From Dyella acidiphila (lineage in GTDB: Bacteria > Pseudomonadota > Gammaproteobacteria > Xanthomonadales > Rhodanobacteraceae): DNA of 64,000 nt. The DNA lies in NCBI RefSeq assembly GCF_014863405.1, contig NZ_JACZZA010000007.1, forward strand, positions 124,001 to 188,000, written 5' to 3'. Position 1 is the stretch's first letter. Each line of letters starts with the position of its first letter. Positions 1-11,276 of this stretch are shown one piece after another. The notes under the pieces are model-generated. The model made no database searches, was not told where the DNA came from, and was given only the letters and a program-made list of their open reading frames with translations. Both the position numbers and the translations under genes were made by a program.

Positions 1-636
1 ATGGGCATGCCGCCGGCACTGGCCAGCGCCAGCGTGCATTACGCAGAGACCTTCACCTGCGGCGCATCCGGCCTCAGCCATTGGTGGGCCGGCAATGTGC
101 AGAAGCGCCTGTTCTGGGTGCTGGCGATTCCCGGCGTGATCGGCGCGGTGATCGGCGCCACCTTGCTGGCACATCTGCCGCCGGCATGGATCCGCTATTT
201 CCTTACGCCGTACCTGCTGTTCATGGGCCTGTTCCTGCTGTTTCGCAGCACTCGCCGCAAAGAGCGGCGGGAGGATGTGCCGCGCGGCACCGGCGTGCTC
301 GGCTTTATCGCGGGGCTGCTCGACGCGGCCGGCGGCGGCGGCTGGAGCGCGCTCACCGTCACCACCATGGTGGCGCGCGGGCAGGAACCGCGCATGGTGA
401 TCGGCAGCGTGCACCTGGCCAAATGCATTGTGAGCCTTGCCGCCAGCATCACCTTTCTGCTCAGCATCGGCGAAAGCAAATTGCATGTGGTACTGGGCCT
501 GATCCTGGGCGGCGTGATCGCGGCGCCGTTCGGCGCATGGCTGGTACGCCGGCTGCCGGCGCGCGTCACCACGCTGATGGCCGGCCTCACCGTGCTGGCG
601 CTGGGCCTGTACAACTTCTACCGGCTGCTACGCTGA
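1..636 (+). CDS. TauE/SafE-family membrane permease, 5' end outside the window
   Basis: A hydrophobic protein of the sulfite exporter TauE/SafE family, whose members are inner-membrane transporters for sulfur-containing or other small organic anions. The 211 visible residues contain about five to six hydrophobic stretches and end RLPARVTTLMAGLTVLALG, typical of the family C-terminus. The opening residues GMPPALASASVHYAE fall inside the first half of a usual 250-270-residue member, so the gene almost certainly begins upstream and the ATG at position 1 is internal. The Gly-rich LLDAAGGGGW segment near residue 110 is the second copy of the family's repeated loop. The substrate cannot be told. 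The gene stands alone and ends 17 bp from a convergent gene. Confidence 0.8.
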   Translation: MGMPPALASASVHYAETFTCGASGLSHWWAGNVQKRLFWVLAIPGVIGAVIGATLLAHLPPAWIRYFLTPYLLFMGLFLLFRSTRRKERREDVPRGTGVLGFIAGLLDAAGGGGWSALTVTTMVARGQEPRMVIGSVHLAKCIVSLAASITFLLSIGESKLHVVLGLILGGVIAAPFGAWLVRRLPARVTTLMAGLTVLALGLYNFYRLLR

Positions 637-653
637 GCCGGTGCGGGCAGGTC

Positions 654-1253
654 TCAGCGCGTCAGATCGCAGATCCAGTTCACTTCCCAGTTGCGGCCAC
701 CATCGGCGGAAAACGACTGCTCCATATGCGCCGCATGTGGCGAAACGTTCTGCCACATCCAGCGCACCAGCACCACGCGCCCGTTCCAGCTGATGCGGTT
801 GTAGAACTCGCCGCGGTTGCCGTGAAACTCGCCCACCACCGGCGCGGCCGGATCGAGCTCGCCGTTGTCGGCATCGAAACCGTAGATGATCCACTGGTGC
901 GTGTGCGGGTTGTACATGCGCAGGGTCTGTGCGCGCAGATGCTGGGTCTTGTCGGTGCTGGTCACCTCGAACTGCTCGACATTGGCGTTGGTATCGAACA
1001 GTTTGTGGTGATTGGAAATACCGTCGTATTCCACCCAGTCGTGCGCGCCGACCAGGCGATCCGGCAGGCGTCGCACATGCGCCTTCCAGTCGCCGATCAG
1101 GAAATCGAAATCGTGGGCGCCGTCGCGTTGCGGGCCGGTCATCACGGCATTGGGATCGGCCGTGCTGTCACTGGCCGCCGCGATGCCGGTCAGGCACAGC
1201 AGTCCGACGATCAGTGCTACGAGGAACTTCGGTGCAGCGTTTCGCGCAGCCAT
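654..1253 (-). CDS. Secreted hypothetical protein, DUF1579-like
   Basis: A 199-residue protein with a clear signal peptide: basic start, hydrophobic core FLVALIVGLLCLTG at about residues 10-23, then an Ala-rich cleavage region ending near AAASD. The mature part begins with HDFDFLIGDWKAHVRR, the opening seen in DUF1579-like and related lipocalin-type exported proteins. It is rich in Trp and His (WVEYDGISNHHK, WEVNWICDL) and predicted to be mostly beta-strand. The start is supported by GGAGG just upstream of the ATG. It is convergent with the permease and divergent from roxA, so it is probably monocistronic. The function is unknown and the family assignment is tentative. Confidence 0.75.
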   Translation of the reverse strand: MAARNAAPKFLVALIVGLLCLTGIAAASDSTADPNAVMTGPQRDGAHDFDFLIGDWKAHVRRLPDRLVGAHDWVEYDGISNHHKLFDTNANVEQFEVTSTDKTQHLRAQTLRMYNPHTHQWIIYGFDADNGELDPAAPVVGEFHGNRGEFYNRISWNGRVVLVRWMWQNVSPHAAHMEQSFSADGGRNWEVNWICDLTR

Positions 1254-1389
1254 GCTCTCCTCCCGTGGTCGCCCGGCACAGGGCGTGGCACAGAATCGGT
1301 CGCCACCTTCGGCGAGACATGTGCCGGATGGGCTGCATCGATCGGTCCCCGGCGCTTATCGGCGGACGGATTGCCTACAATGCCACCCC

Positions 1390-2601
1390 ATGACTCTCGC
1401 CTCCTCCTCCCGCAAGCCGCTGCCGATCGAAGTGCGCGGTACCTCCAGGCTGCCGCTGGGCATGACCGCCGCCCAGTTTCTGCGCGACTACTGGCAGAAG
1501 CGCCCGCTGCTGATCCGCAATGCCTTCGCCGATTTTCAATCGCCGGTTGCGCCGGAAGACCTCGCCGGCCTGGCCTGCGAGGAAAACGCGCTGTCGCGCC
1601 TGATCCAGCACGATGAAGCGCGCGAACGCTGGCGCGTGAAATCCGGGCCCCTGAGCGAAGGCGATTTCGCCAAGACCGGCGATGCGAACTGGACCCTGCT
1701 GGTGCAGGACGTCGACAAGTGGGACATGGATGTCGCCGCCCTGCTCGATCATTTCAGCTTCCTGCCGAGCTGGCGCGTGGACGACGTGATGATCTCCTAC
1801 GCCGAGCCGGGCGGCGGCGTGGGTGCGCACGTCGATCAATACGATGTGTTCCTGCTGCAAGGCCTCGGCCAGCGCCATTGGGCGATCAGCACCGATCCGC
1901 AGGCGCCGAGGGATTTCCGCGACGATGTGGAGCTCAAGCAGCTCAAGCAATTCGAACCCACCCACGAATGGCTGCTGGAACCGGGCGACATGCTGTACCT
2001 GCCGCCTGGCGTTCCGCACGATGGCGTGGCGTTCGGCGGTCCCTGCATGACGTACTCGGTCGGCATGCGCGCGCCCTCGCAGGGCGAACTGGTGGGCGAT
2101 CTGGCCGACTATCTGGCCGAACACTTGTCCGAAGACCAGCGCTACACCGATCCCGACCTGGCGCCTGCCCGGCGCCCGGGCGAAATCGACAAGGCCGCCC
2201 TGCAGCGAGCCCGCCAGGCAGTGCCGCTCGCCGCCGGCCTGGACGACGCCAGCCTGGCCGACTGGTTCGGCCGCTTCATCACTCGCTACCGCAGTGCGCA
2301 GACGCCGCTGGCTCCGGCCAAGCCGGTCACCGAGGCTGCCCTGCTGAAACAACTGGCCGGCGGCGCCTCCTTGTTGCGCCATCCGTGGTCGCGCCTGGCC
2401 TGGACGCAACAGCGCGCGCATTGCACGCTGTTCGCCAATGGCCAGGCCTATCCGGCCACCGCCGAACTGGCCGCCCGGCTATGCGGGCAACGCATTCTCG
2501 AGCTGCCCCGGCCGCCAGCCGGCGTCGAACGCGACCTGCTGCTCGCGCTGGTCAACGACGGCCACCTGATTGCGCGCAAATTGCGCGGGCGGCGCGCATG
2601 A
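1390..2601 (+). CDS. roxA: 50S ribosomal protein L16 arginine hydroxylase (JmjC/cupin oxygenase)
   Basis: RoxA (YcfD) is an Fe(II)/2-oxoglutarate-dependent oxygenase that hydroxylates an arginine of ribosomal protein L16. This 403-residue protein starts its conserved region with AQFLRDYWQKRPLLIRNAF at residues 28-46. The iron triad is intact: His147 and Asp149 in GAHVDQYDVF, and His210 in PPGVPHDGV. The C-terminal region supplies the dimerisation and winged-helix parts known in E. coli RoxA (373 residues). An open frame extends upstream, but the ATG at 1390 gives the family N-terminus. Its stop overlaps the next start (ATGA), so the two genes are translationally coupled. In E. coli the modification matters mainly at low temperature; regulation here is not visible. 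Confidence 0.92.
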   Translation: MTLASSSRKPLPIEVRGTSRLPLGMTAAQFLRDYWQKRPLLIRNAFADFQSPVAPEDLAGLACEENALSRLIQHDEARERWRVKSGPLSEGDFAKTGDANWTLLVQDVDKWDMDVAALLDHFSFLPSWRVDDVMISYAEPGGGVGAHVDQYDVFLLQGLGQRHWAISTDPQAPRDFRDDVELKQLKQFEPTHEWLLEPGDMLYLPPGVPHDGVAFGGPCMTYSVGMRAPSQGELVGDLADYLAEHLSEDQRYTDPDLAPARRPGEIDKAALQRARQAVPLAAGLDDASLADWFGRFITRYRSAQTPLAPAKPVTEAALLKQLAGGASLLRHPWSRLAWTQQRAHCTLFANGQAYPATAELAARLCGQRILELPRPPAGVERDLLLALVNDGHLIARKLRGRRA

Positions 2602-3107
2602 ATGCGGCGGCGCTGCCGGAGACTGGCGCCGTCGCCGTGGACGGCGGCGAGCAAGTGGCATCCGCACGGCTGCAGGTGCTTGCCGCTGTTCGCTACAAAC
2701 TGGCCATCCACCTACCGGTTCTGACCGCCGATGTGCTGGGCGAGGCCGCCGAGCTCGGCGAGCTGCGCCGCATCGCCACCACCGGGCGCGGGGCGGAAAT
2801 CCGCCTGCTGCTCGGCGATCCGCTGGCGGCCCTGCGCATGGGCCATCGCCTGATCGACCTGGCGCAGCGCCTGCCCAGCGTGTTCCAGATCCGTGCCCCG
2901 GCCGAGGAAGACACCGCCGAATCCATCGACACCAGCGCCTGGCTGCTCAACGACACCCAGGGCTATCTGTTCCTGCCCGACGCCGCACGTCCGCTGGGAC
3001 GTGCCGCCCTGCACGACGGTCCCGGGCAGGCGCCGCTGTTGCTGCAATTCGAGCAGATTTGGCAGCGTGCCGTGCCGGCGACCCAACTGCAGCCACTGGG
3101 CTTGTAA
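2598..3107 (+). CDS. Conserved hypothetical protein coupled to roxA
   Basis: A 169-residue protein of unknown function. Its ATG overlaps the roxA stop by 4 bases, so it is translated by coupling and probably acts in the same conditions. The sequence has a conserved-looking core, LRRIATTGRGAEIRLLLG at about residues 56-73 followed by LRMGHRLIDLAQRLPSVFQIR at about 80-100, and ends with acidic and Leu-rich stretches. It has no signal peptide, membrane segment or Cys motif. I recall similar domains at the C-terminus of acetyltransferase-like proteins in Xanthomonadales (possibly catalogued as DUF7931), but I cannot verify this. The Arg/Gly-containing core could bind nucleic acid; that is a guess. 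Confidence 0.75.
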   Translation: MNAAALPETGAVAVDGGEQVASARLQVLAAVRYKLAIHLPVLTADVLGEAAELGELRRIATTGRGAEIRLLLGDPLAALRMGHRLIDLAQRLPSVFQIRAPAEEDTAESIDTSAWLLNDTQGYLFLPDAARPLGRAALHDGPGQAPLLLQFEQIWQRAVPATQLQPLGL

Positions 3108-3212
3108 ACCCGCCGCTGAACAGCAGCGCCTGCGGGATGCTCCGGCGATCGGCGGCAAACCCTTGCTGCAACAGCATTCGTACTTGTCCACCAGCGGCAG
3201 GCAGCTTGACAA

Positions 3213-3258
3213 AAGTTGCCGGTCAACTTGCCGCGTCGCAGCAGCCCCAGGCTATAAT
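3213..3258 (+). promoter_or_regulatory. Candidate sucA promoter with overlapping inverted repeat
   Basis: A perfect -10 hexamer TATAAT lies at 3253-3258, 75 bp before the sucA start. The best -35 is TTGCCG at 3228-3233 with a long 19-bp spacer. An inverted repeat AAGTTG (3213-3218) and CAACTT (3224-3229) overlaps the -35 region and could be an operator. The -10 is convincing; the -35 and operator are tentative. Confidence 0.4.
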
Positions 3259-3333
3259 TAACAGGATTTTTCGCCAGCGAAACCGCCACCCACGGGCGGG
3301 TCGCTGAGGACTCCCTTCCCTGCCGGTGGTGAC

Positions 3334-6183
3334 GTGAGCACAAACTTGATCCGCGAGTTTTCCGAATCCTCGCAACTCGCAGGCGGCAACGCCGATTATG
3401 TTGAATCCTTGTATGAAACCTGGCTGGCCGATCCCGAATCGGTGCCTGCCGAGTGGAATACGTACTTCAAGTCTTTCAAGGGCCGCGAGTCTGGGGATGT
3501 GCCCCATTCCGCGGCCATTGCGCGTATAGAGGCTGCGCAGAAGCAGCGTCCGGGCAACGGCGCCACGGTAATGCCGGGGAGCGACGAGCACGCGCGCAAG
3601 CAGGCCGGCGTGCTGCGCCTGCTCACCGCCTACCGTTCGCGCGGCCACCTCGCCGCAGACCTCGATCCGCTCGGCCTGGCGCTGAAGATGGAAGCGCCGG
3701 ACCTGGGCCTGGCCTTCCACGGCCTGACCGACGCCGACCTCGACACCGAATTCGACTGCGGCAACTTTGCCGGCGGCGGCCAGCGCATGAAGCTGCGCGA
3801 GCTGTTCTCGCGCCTCAAGCGCGTGTACACCAATACGGTCGGCACGGAGTTCATGCACATCTCCGACCACACGCAGCGCAACTGGATCTACTCGCGCCTG
3901 GAGCAGGCCAACGGCTCCGCCGCCCTGGACAAGGCCGGCAAGCAGCGCGTGCTCGACGGCCTCACCGCGGCCGAAGGTCTGGAGCGCTACCTGCATACCA
4001 AGTATGTCGGCCAGAAGCGCTTCTCGCTGGAAGGCGGCGACAGCCTGATCCCGATGATGGACGACGTAGTCCGCGCCGCGGGCGACAACGGCATCAAGGA
4101 CCTGGTCATCGGCATGGCCCATCGCGGCCGCCTCAACGTGCTGGTGAACATCCTCGGCAAGCCGCCGAAGACCCTGTTCAACGAATTCGAAGGCAAGTTC
4201 GAGCACGCCGCCGAGGACGACCCGGCCCACTCCGGCGACGTGAAGTACCACATGGGCTTCTCCGCCGACGTGCGCACGCCCAAGGGCGGCGTGCACGTGG
4301 CGCTGGCGTTCAACCCCTCGCATCTGGAAATCGTCAATCCGGTGGTGGCCGGTTCGGTGCATGCGCGCCAGATCCGCCGCCGCGACCATGAGCGCACCCA
4401 GTCGCTGGCCGTGCTGATCCATGGCGACGCCGCGCTGGCCGGCCAGGGCGTGAACATGGAACTGTTCAACATGTCGCAGGCCCGCGGTTTCCGCATCGGC
4501 GGCACCCTGCACATCGTGGTGAACAACCAGGTGGGCTTCACCACCTCCAACCCGCAGGACGCCCGCTCCACCCTGTACTGCACCGACCTGGCCAAGATGG
4601 TCAACGCGCCGGTGTTCCATGTGAACGGCGACGACCCGGAAGCGGTGATCCAGGTCACCCGCCTGGCTTACGAATTCCGCAAGCAGTTCCGCAAAGATGT
4701 CGTGATCGACCTGGTCTGCTACCGCCGCCACGGTCACAACGAAGCCGACGAGCCGGCCGCCACCCAGCCGGTGATGTACCAGATCATCCGCAAGCGTCCC
4801 ACCGCGCGCGACCTCTACGCGCAGCAGCTGGTGAAGGAAGGCATGCTCGCCGACGGCGATGCGCAGAAGCAGTTCGACGCTTACCGCGACCGCCTGGAAA
4901 CCGGCGCGTCGATGACCGACCTGCACCCGTCGCTGACCAAGGACGTGGAAGTGGACTGGAGCCAGTTCATCGGCAAGAAATTGTCCACCCCGGCCAACAC
5001 CGGCGTGGCCAAGGCCAAGCTGGTCGAACTGGCCAACCGCATCCTGGATCTGCCCAGCGATCTCACCCTGCAGTCGCGCGTTTCCAAGATCTACGACGAC
5101 CGCCGCAAGATGGCCAGCGGCGAACAGTCGGGCGACTGGGGCTTTGCCGAAAACCTGGCCTACGCCACCTTGATCGACGAAGGCTACAACCTGCGCATGG
5201 TCGGCCAGGACTCGGGCCGCGGCACCTTCTTCCATCGCCATGCCGTGCTGCATGACCAGAAGGACGGCCACACCTTCATGCCACTGGCCACGCTGCGCGG
5301 CGACGCCACGGTCGAAGTGATCGACTCGCTGCTCAGCGAAGAAGCGGTGATGGCCTTCGAATACGGCCACGCCACTACCGATCCGCATACGCTCAACATC
5401 TGGGAAGGCCAGTTCGGCGACTTCGCCAACGGCGCGCAGGTGGTGATCGACCAGTTCATCAGCTCCGGCGAAGCCAAGTGGGATCGCCTGTGTGGGCTGG
5501 CGCTGTATCTGCCGCACGGCTACGAAGGCCAGGGTCCGGAGCACTCCTCCGCGCGCCTGGAGCGCTTCCTGCAGCTGTGCGCGCTGGAAAACATGCAGGT
5601 CTGCGTGCCCACCACGCCGGCGCAGGATTTCCACATGATCCGCCGCCAGATGCTGCGCCCGGTGCGCAAGCCGCTGATCGTGATGACGCCCAAGTCGCTG
5701 CTGCGCCACAAACTGGCGGTGTCGACGCTGGACGACCTGGCCAACGGCAGCTTCCAGCTGGTGATCGGCGAGCATCGCGAGCTGCAGGCCAAGAAGGTCA
5801 AGCGCATGGTGCTGTGCGCAGGCAAGGTTTATTACGACCTGCTCGAAGAGGCCGAAAAGCGCGGTGTCAACGATGTGGCCGTGGTGCGCGTGGAGCAGTT
5901 GTATCCGTTCCCGCGCCCGGAGGTGATGGCCGAGCTGGAGAAATATCCTTCCGCCAAGGAAGTGGTGTGGTGCCAGGAAGAGCCGATGAACCAGGGCGCC
6001 TGGTTCCAGATCCGCCACCACCTGCAGGCCTGCGTCGGCAGCAAGCAGAGCCTCTCGTACGCCGGCCGCGCCCGCTCGCCGGCACCGGCAGCAGGCCACC
6101 TCAACGATCACCTCGCCGAACAGGCGGCACTGGTTGAACAGGCGCTGGTCGCGCCGATCGGCCCGGATCACTCAGCAGAATAA
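3334..6183 (+). CDS. sucA: 2-oxoglutarate dehydrogenase E1 component
   Basis: SucA is the thiamine diphosphate-dependent E1 subunit that decarboxylates 2-oxoglutarate and passes the succinyl group to SucB in the TCA cycle. The 949-residue length is normal (E. coli 933). The N-terminal E2-binding segment [16 protein letters not shown] is at about residues 30-45. The [15 protein letters not shown] active-site region and the cofactor-binding [11 protein letters not shown] segment are present, and a typical C-terminal [10 protein letters not shown] tail follows. Translation must start at GTG 3334: the in-frame stop at 3304 leaves no ATG between. It heads the sucA-sucB-lpdA operon, with 19 bp to sucB. 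No sdh or sucCD genes are adjacent. Confidence 0.98.
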   Translation: MSTNLIREFSESSQLAGGNADYVESLYETWLADPESVPAEWNTYFKSFKGRESGDVPHSAAIARIEAAQKQRPGNGATVMPGSDEHARKQAGVLRLLTAYRSRGHLAADLDPLGLALKMEAPDLGLAFHGLTDADLDTEFDCGNFAGGGQRMKLRELFSRLKRVYTNTVGTEFMHISDHTQRNWIYSRLEQANGSAALDKAGKQRVLDGLTAAEGLERYLHTKYVGQKRFSLEGGDSLIPMMDDVVRAAGDNGIKDLVIGMAHRGRLNVLVNILGKPPKTLFNEFEGKFEHAAEDDPAHSGDVKYHMGFSADVRTPKGGVHVALAFNPSHLEIVNPVVAGSVHARQIRRRDHERTQSLAVLIHGDAALAGQGVNMELFNMSQARGFRIGGTLHIVVNNQVGFTTSNPQDARSTLYCTDLAKMVNAPVFHVNGDDPEAVIQVTRLAYEFRKQFRKDVVIDLVCYRRHGHNEADEPAATQPVMYQIIRKRPTARDLYAQQLVKEGMLADGDAQKQFDAYRDRLETGASMTDLHPSLTKDVEVDWSQFIGKKLSTPANTGVAKAKLVELANRILDLPSDLTLQSRVSKIYDDRRKMASGEQSGDWGFAENLAYATLIDEGYNLRMVGQDSGRGTFFHRHAVLHDQKDGHTFMPLATLRGDATVEVIDSLLSEEAVMAFEYGHATTDPHTLNIWEGQFGDFANGAQVVIDQFISSGEAKWDRLCGLALYLPHGYEGQGPEHSSARLERFLQLCALENMQVCVPTTPAQDFHMIRRQMLRPVRKPLIVMTPKSLLRHKLAVSTLDDLANGSFQLVIGEHRELQAKKVKRMVLCAGKVYYDLLEEAEKRGVNDVAVVRVEQLYPFPRPEVMAELEKYPSAKEVVWCQEEPMNQGAWFQIRHHLQACVGSKQSLSYAGRARSPAPAAGHLNDHLAEQAALVEQALVAPIGPDHSAE

Positions 6184-6202
6184 CCACAGGATCACCCATA
6201 CC

Positions 6203-7396
6203 ATGTCCACCGAAGTCAAAGTCCCCGTTCTGCCCGAGTCCGTCTCCGACGCCACCATCGCCACCTGGCACAAGAAAGCCGGTGAAGCGGTGAAGCGCGA
6301 CGAGAACCTGGTCGACCTGGAAACCGACAAGGTCGTGCTGGAAGTGCCGGCCCCGGTCGACGGCGTGCTGAAGGAAATCAAGTTCCAGACCGGCGACACC
6401 GTCAACAGCCAGCAGGTGATCGCTGTGATCGAGGAAGGCGCAGCCGCGCCGGCCCCGGCTCCCGCCGCCGCTGCGCCCGCTCCCGCTCCGGCTGCCGCCG
6501 CACCGAAGGCTGCCGCGGCCGGCACCGCCGACCTGTCCCCGGCCGGCCTGCGCGTGGCCACCGAGCAGAACATCGACGCCTCCAAGGTTGCCGGCACCGG
6601 CCGCGACGGCCGCGTCACCAAGGAAGACCTGGTCAACTACGGCAAGGGCGGCGCTCCCGCCGCTGCAGCGCCGGCCGTGGCGCCGACGCCGGGTTCGCGT
6701 CCGGAAGAGCGCGTGCCGATGACGCGCATCCGCACGCGCATCGCCGAGCGCCTGATGCAGTCGAAGAATTCGATCGCGATGCTCACCTCGTTCAACGAAG
6801 TGAACCTTGCCGAAGTCAGCAAGATGCGCAAGACGCTGGGCGAACAGTTCGAAAAGGCCAACGGCGTGAAGCTGGGCTTCATGAGCTTCTTCGTGAAGGC
6901 CGCCACCGAAGCGCTCAAGCGCCATCCGATCATCAATGCCTCGGTCGACGGCAACGACATCATCTATCACGGCTACCAGGACATCTCGATCGCCGTGTCC
7001 ACCGACAAGGGCCTGGTAACGCCGGTGCTGCGCGACGCGCAGAACATGAGCTTCGCCGATATCGAAAAAGGCATCGTCAACTACGCCAAGAAGGCGCGCG
7101 AAGGCAAGCTCGGCCTGGATGATCTGCAGGGCGGCACCTTCACCATCACCAACGGCGGCACCTTCGGTTCGCTGCTGTCCACTCCGATCGTGAACCCGCC
7201 GCAGAGCGCGATCCTGGGCATGCACACCATCAAGGAGCGTGCAATCGTCGAGAACGGCCAGGTGATTGCCGCGCCGATGATGTACCTGGCGATCAGCTAC
7301 GACCACCGCATCATCGACGGCAAGGACGCGGTGCTGTTCCTGGTCGATATCAAGAACCAGCTGGAAAATCCGCAGCGCATGCTGCTGGGCATGTAA
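6203..7396 (+). CDS. sucB: Dihydrolipoyl succinyltransferase, E2 of 2-oxoglutarate dehydrogenase
   Basis: SucB is the core acyltransferase of the 2-oxoglutarate dehydrogenase complex, moving succinyl from its lipoyl arm to CoA. The 397-residue protein has one lipoyl domain (residues 1-75) with the lipoylated Lys43 in [11 protein letters not shown]. An Ala/Pro hinge follows (about 80-108), then the E3/E1-binding domain [15 protein letters not shown] (about 112-147), a second Ala/Pro linker, and the catalytic domain with His368 and Asp372 in [12 protein letters not shown]. The ATG start 19 bp after sucA gives the standard family N-terminus. The C-terminal PQRMLLGM is typical of the succinyl rather than acetyl enzyme. 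Confidence 0.98.
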   Translation: MSTEVKVPVLPESVSDATIATWHKKAGEAVKRDENLVDLETDKVVLEVPAPVDGVLKEIKFQTGDTVNSQQVIAVIEEGAAAPAPAPAAAAPAPAPAAAAPKAAAAGTADLSPAGLRVATEQNIDASKVAGTGRDGRVTKEDLVNYGKGGAPAAAAPAVAPTPGSRPEERVPMTRIRTRIAERLMQSKNSIAMLTSFNEVNLAEVSKMRKTLGEQFEKANGVKLGFMSFFVKAATEALKRHPIINASVDGNDIIYHGYQDISIAVSTDKGLVTPVLRDAQNMSFADIEKGIVNYAKKAREGKLGLDDLQGGTFTITNGGTFGSLLSTPIVNPPQSAILGMHTIKERAIVENGQVIAAPMMYLAISYDHRIIDGKDAVLFLVDIKNQLENPQRMLLGM

Positions 7397-7408
7397 TCGC
7401 CCGGCGCT

Positions 7409-8931
<1,523 letters not shown>

Positions 8932-8949
8932 GCTTCATGCCTGCATGAT

Positions 8950-8990
8950 CAACAGCCCGCTCGTGGCGACATGGGCGGGCTTGTTGTTTT
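8950..8990 (+). terminator. Intrinsic terminator after lpdA
   Basis: GCCCGC (8955-8960) pairs with GCGGGC (8975-8980), and the stem is extended outside by CAACA against TGTTG with one bulged T. A T-rich tail (TTGTTGTTTT) follows. It lies 19 bp after the lpdA stop and closes the suc operon. Confidence 0.7.
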
Positions 8991-9064
8991 CGGCCCCCGA
9001 AAACAACACATCAATAACGCGCTCTTCTTAGCTCTACCCCTTACGCCCCCACCGAGCCCACCCC

Positions 9065-9661
9065 ATGCCCCAACCCACCGCCCTCTGCGTCTACTGCGGC
9101 TCCAGCTCCGGCAAACACCCCCAATACGTGGAAAGCGCACGCGCCTTCGGCACCGAACTGGCCCGCCGCGGCATCACGCTGGTCTACGGCGGCGGCAAAG
9201 TCGGCCTGATGGGTACCGTGGCCGATGCCGTGCTGGCAGCCGGCGGCAAGGTGGTCGGCGTGATCCCGCGCCAGCTGGTCGAGCGCGAAGTGGCGCATCC
9301 CGGCCTGAGCGAGATGCACGTGGTGGAAACCATGCATCAGCGCAAGACGCGCATGTTCGAGCTTTCCGATGCCTTCGTCGCCCTGCCCGGCGGCTTCGGC
9401 ACCATGGACGAAATGTTCGAGATGCTCACCTGGGCCCAGCTCGGGCTGCATCAGTATCCCTGTGCGTTTCTCAATGTACGCGGCTACTACTCGCATCTGC
9501 GCACGATGATGGATCACATGGTCGACGAAGCCTTCGTGCGCACCGAGCAACGGGCCAGCATCTGGTTCGGCGACGACATGCAGCAGATGTTCGACTGGAT
9601 GGCCCAATACCAGGGCGGCTATACACCCAAGTGGATCGATAGCCGCAGCGTCGAAGCCTGA
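9065..9661 (+). CDS. LOG-family Rossmann-fold phosphoribohydrolase
   Basis: A 198-residue protein of the LOG (lysine decarboxylase-like, TIGR00730) family. Members cleave cytokinin riboside 5'-monophosphates or, in most bacteria, nucleoside monophosphates such as AMP to base and ribose phosphate. The signature PGGFGTMDE is at residues 108-116. The upstream catalytic Arg region MHQRKTRMF is at about 90-98, and YGGGKVGLMG (41-50) is the phosphate-binding start of the fold. The length is typical. The next gene starts 14 bp later on the same strand, suggesting co-transcription. The natural substrate here is unknown; cytokinin production is possible but not shown. Confidence 0.9.
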   Translation: MPQPTALCVYCGSSSGKHPQYVESARAFGTELARRGITLVYGGGKVGLMGTVADAVLAAGGKVVGVIPRQLVEREVAHPGLSEMHVVETMHQRKTRMFELSDAFVALPGGFGTMDEMFEMLTWAQLGLHQYPCAFLNVRGYYSHLRTMMDHMVDEAFVRTEQRASIWFGDDMQQMFDWMAQYQGGYTPKWIDSRSVEA

Positions 9662-9675
9662 GCGAGCGCACAGCC

Positions 9676-10677
9676 ATGATCTCTACCGATTTCCGCGCCT
9701 TCCGTATCCACAACGATGCCGCCGGTTACCGTGGCGGCATCGAAACCATCGGCACCGATGCGCTCAGCGCGGGCGAAGTGCTGGTGAAAGTGGCCTATTC
9801 CTCGGTGAACTACAAAGATGCGCTGGCTGGTACCGGCAAGGGCAAGATCCTGCGCCAGTACCCGCTCAACGGCGGCATCGACGCCGCCGGCATCGTGGCG
9901 GCCTCCACCGATCCGCGCTTCAAGGAGGGCGATGCGGTGCTGTGTACCGGCAGCGGCCTGTCCGAAACGCGCGATGGCGGCTACGGCGAATACATCCGCC
10001 TGGCGGCGCAGTGGGCCGTGCATCTGCCAGAGGGACTGAGCCTGCGCGAAAGCATGATCCTGGGCACCGCCGGCTTCACCGCCGCGCTGGCCCTGCTGCG
10101 CATGGAAGACAATCGCCAGACCCCGGCGCTCGGCCCGATCGCAGTCACCGGCGCCAGCGGCGGCGTGGGCATGCTGGCCATCGATATCTTCAGCCGCGCC
10201 GGCTATCAGGTCCACGCGATCAGCGGCAAGACTGGCGAATTCGAATTCCTGCGCGGCATCGGCGCGGCCGAATGCATCGACCGCCACCAGCTCACCTTCA
10301 GCGGCAAGCCGATGGATTCGGCACGCTTCGGCGGCGCGCTCGACAATGTCGGCGGCGCCATGCTCGCCGGCCTGCTGCCATTGATCGTGCCGTACGGCAA
10401 TGCCGCCGTCTGCGGCAATGCCGGCGGCGTCGACCTGGACAGCACCGTACTGCCGTTCATCATCCGCGGCGTCAGCCTGCTTGGCATTGCCTCGGCCGGC
10501 ACCGCCCGCGACCAGCGCGATCAGGTGTGGCAACATCTGGCCAGCGACTGGAAGCCTCGTCACCTGGATCGAATTGCCACCCGGGAAGTGACGCTGGAGC
10601 AGTTGCCCGAGGTGTTCGAACGGATGCTCGCAGGCGATTCATTCGGCCGTACCATTGTGCGCATCGGCAACGTTTGA
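9676..10677 (+). CDS. acuI: YhdH/AcuI-type acrylyl-CoA reductase (quinone oxidoreductase family)
   Basis: A 333-residue zinc-free medium-chain dehydrogenase/reductase of the YhdH/YhfP group. The best-studied member, AcuI, reduces acrylyl-CoA to propionyl-CoA with NADPH and detoxifies acrylate. The N-terminal catalytic domain carries YSSVNYKDALAGTGKGKI (about residues 37-54) and YPLNGGIDAAGIV. The nucleotide-binding loop is TGASGGVGM at about 157-165, and the C-terminus RTIVRIG is typical. No structural zinc cysteines are seen. It follows the LOG gene by 14 bp, with no evident functional link. Confidence 0.88.
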   Translation: MISTDFRAFRIHNDAAGYRGGIETIGTDALSAGEVLVKVAYSSVNYKDALAGTGKGKILRQYPLNGGIDAAGIVAASTDPRFKEGDAVLCTGSGLSETRDGGYGEYIRLAAQWAVHLPEGLSLRESMILGTAGFTAALALLRMEDNRQTPALGPIAVTGASGGVGMLAIDIFSRAGYQVHAISGKTGEFEFLRGIGAAECIDRHQLTFSGKPMDSARFGGALDNVGGAMLAGLLPLIVPYGNAAVCGNAGGVDLDSTVLPFIIRGVSLLGIASAGTARDQRDQVWQHLASDWKPRHLDRIATREVTLEQLPEVFERMLAGDSFGRTIVRIGNV

Positions 10678-10840
10678 CGCGGCCAAGCGCGTTTAAACTT
10701 GGACGCAAGCTGCCGCCTATGGAAAGGCTGCTGCAGGTCAGGCGCGGCAAGTACCTGATCCGGCTGACGGGGTTGGTGCAGGAAAGCACTTCCCCAACAT
10801 CCTGTTAGAATTGACGAAACAACAAGGGGATTTCCACCTT

Positions 10841-11206
10841 ATGGCACGCATCCTGATTGTCGACGATTCGCCGTCGCAGCTGCTCGGTATCAAGCGCATT
10901 GTCGAAAAGCTCGGCCATGAGACAGTGACTGCCGAAGACGGTGCCGCCGGCGTCGAAGCCGCCAAGCGCGAAAAGCCCGATCTGATCCTGATGGACGTGG
11001 TCATGCCGAACCTCAACGGTTTCCAGGCCACCCGCACCATCAGCAAGGATCCGGACACCGCCACCATCCCGATCGTGCTGGTGACCACCAAGGATCAGGA
11101 GACCGACAAGGTCTGGGGCATCCGTCAGGGCGCCAAGGCCTACGTCACCAAGCCGATCAAAGAAGAGGAACTGGTGGCGGTACTGAAAGAACTGCTGCCC
11201 GCCTGA
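10841..11206 (+). CDS. pilH: PilH-type single-domain response regulator
   Basis: A stand-alone CheY-like receiver of 121 residues. The phosphoacceptor Asp52 sits in LILMDVVMPN, the acidic pocket is DD at 8-9, the switch Thr lies in VTTK (80-83) and Lys104 in YVTKPI. The opening ARILIVDDSPSQLLGIKRIVE closely matches PilH/PilG regulators of the Pil-Chp twitching-motility system. The remaining chemosensory genes (pilG, pilI, pilJ, chpA) are not adjacent, so assignment to PilH rather than another CheY paralogue rests on sequence resemblance. An AAGGGGA ribosome site lies about 10 bp before the ATG. A strong hairpin follows. Confidence 0.8.
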   Translation: MARILIVDDSPSQLLGIKRIVEKLGHETVTAEDGAAGVEAAKREKPDLILMDVVMPNLNGFQATRTISKDPDTATIPIVLVTTKDQETDKVWGIRQGAKAYVTKPIKEEELVAVLKELLPA

Positions 11207-11228
11207 CAGCGGCCGGGCCGCCCAAGCA

Positions 11229-11252
11229 AAACGGCGCCTTGCGGCGCCGTTT
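11229..11252. terminator. Bidirectional terminator between pilH and cbpA
   Basis: AAACGGCGCC (11229-11238) pairs perfectly with 11243-11252 across a TTGC loop, with short A/T tails on both sides. It lies between convergent genes and can serve both. Confidence 0.75.
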
Positions 11253-11276
11253 GCATGTCCGGCCACAGGAACAAGT

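Noticed and set aside
3206-3211. Perfect TTGACA as the -35 of sucA
   Set aside because: No -10-like hexamer lies 15-19 bp downstream; the TATAAT at 3253-3258 is too far away.
3223-6171. Very long open frame on the minus strand opposite sucA (982 codons)
   Set aside because: It is antisense to a clear sucA and its His/Arg/Gly-rich translation resembles no family. Strong G/C third-position bias keeps the opposite strand free of stops.
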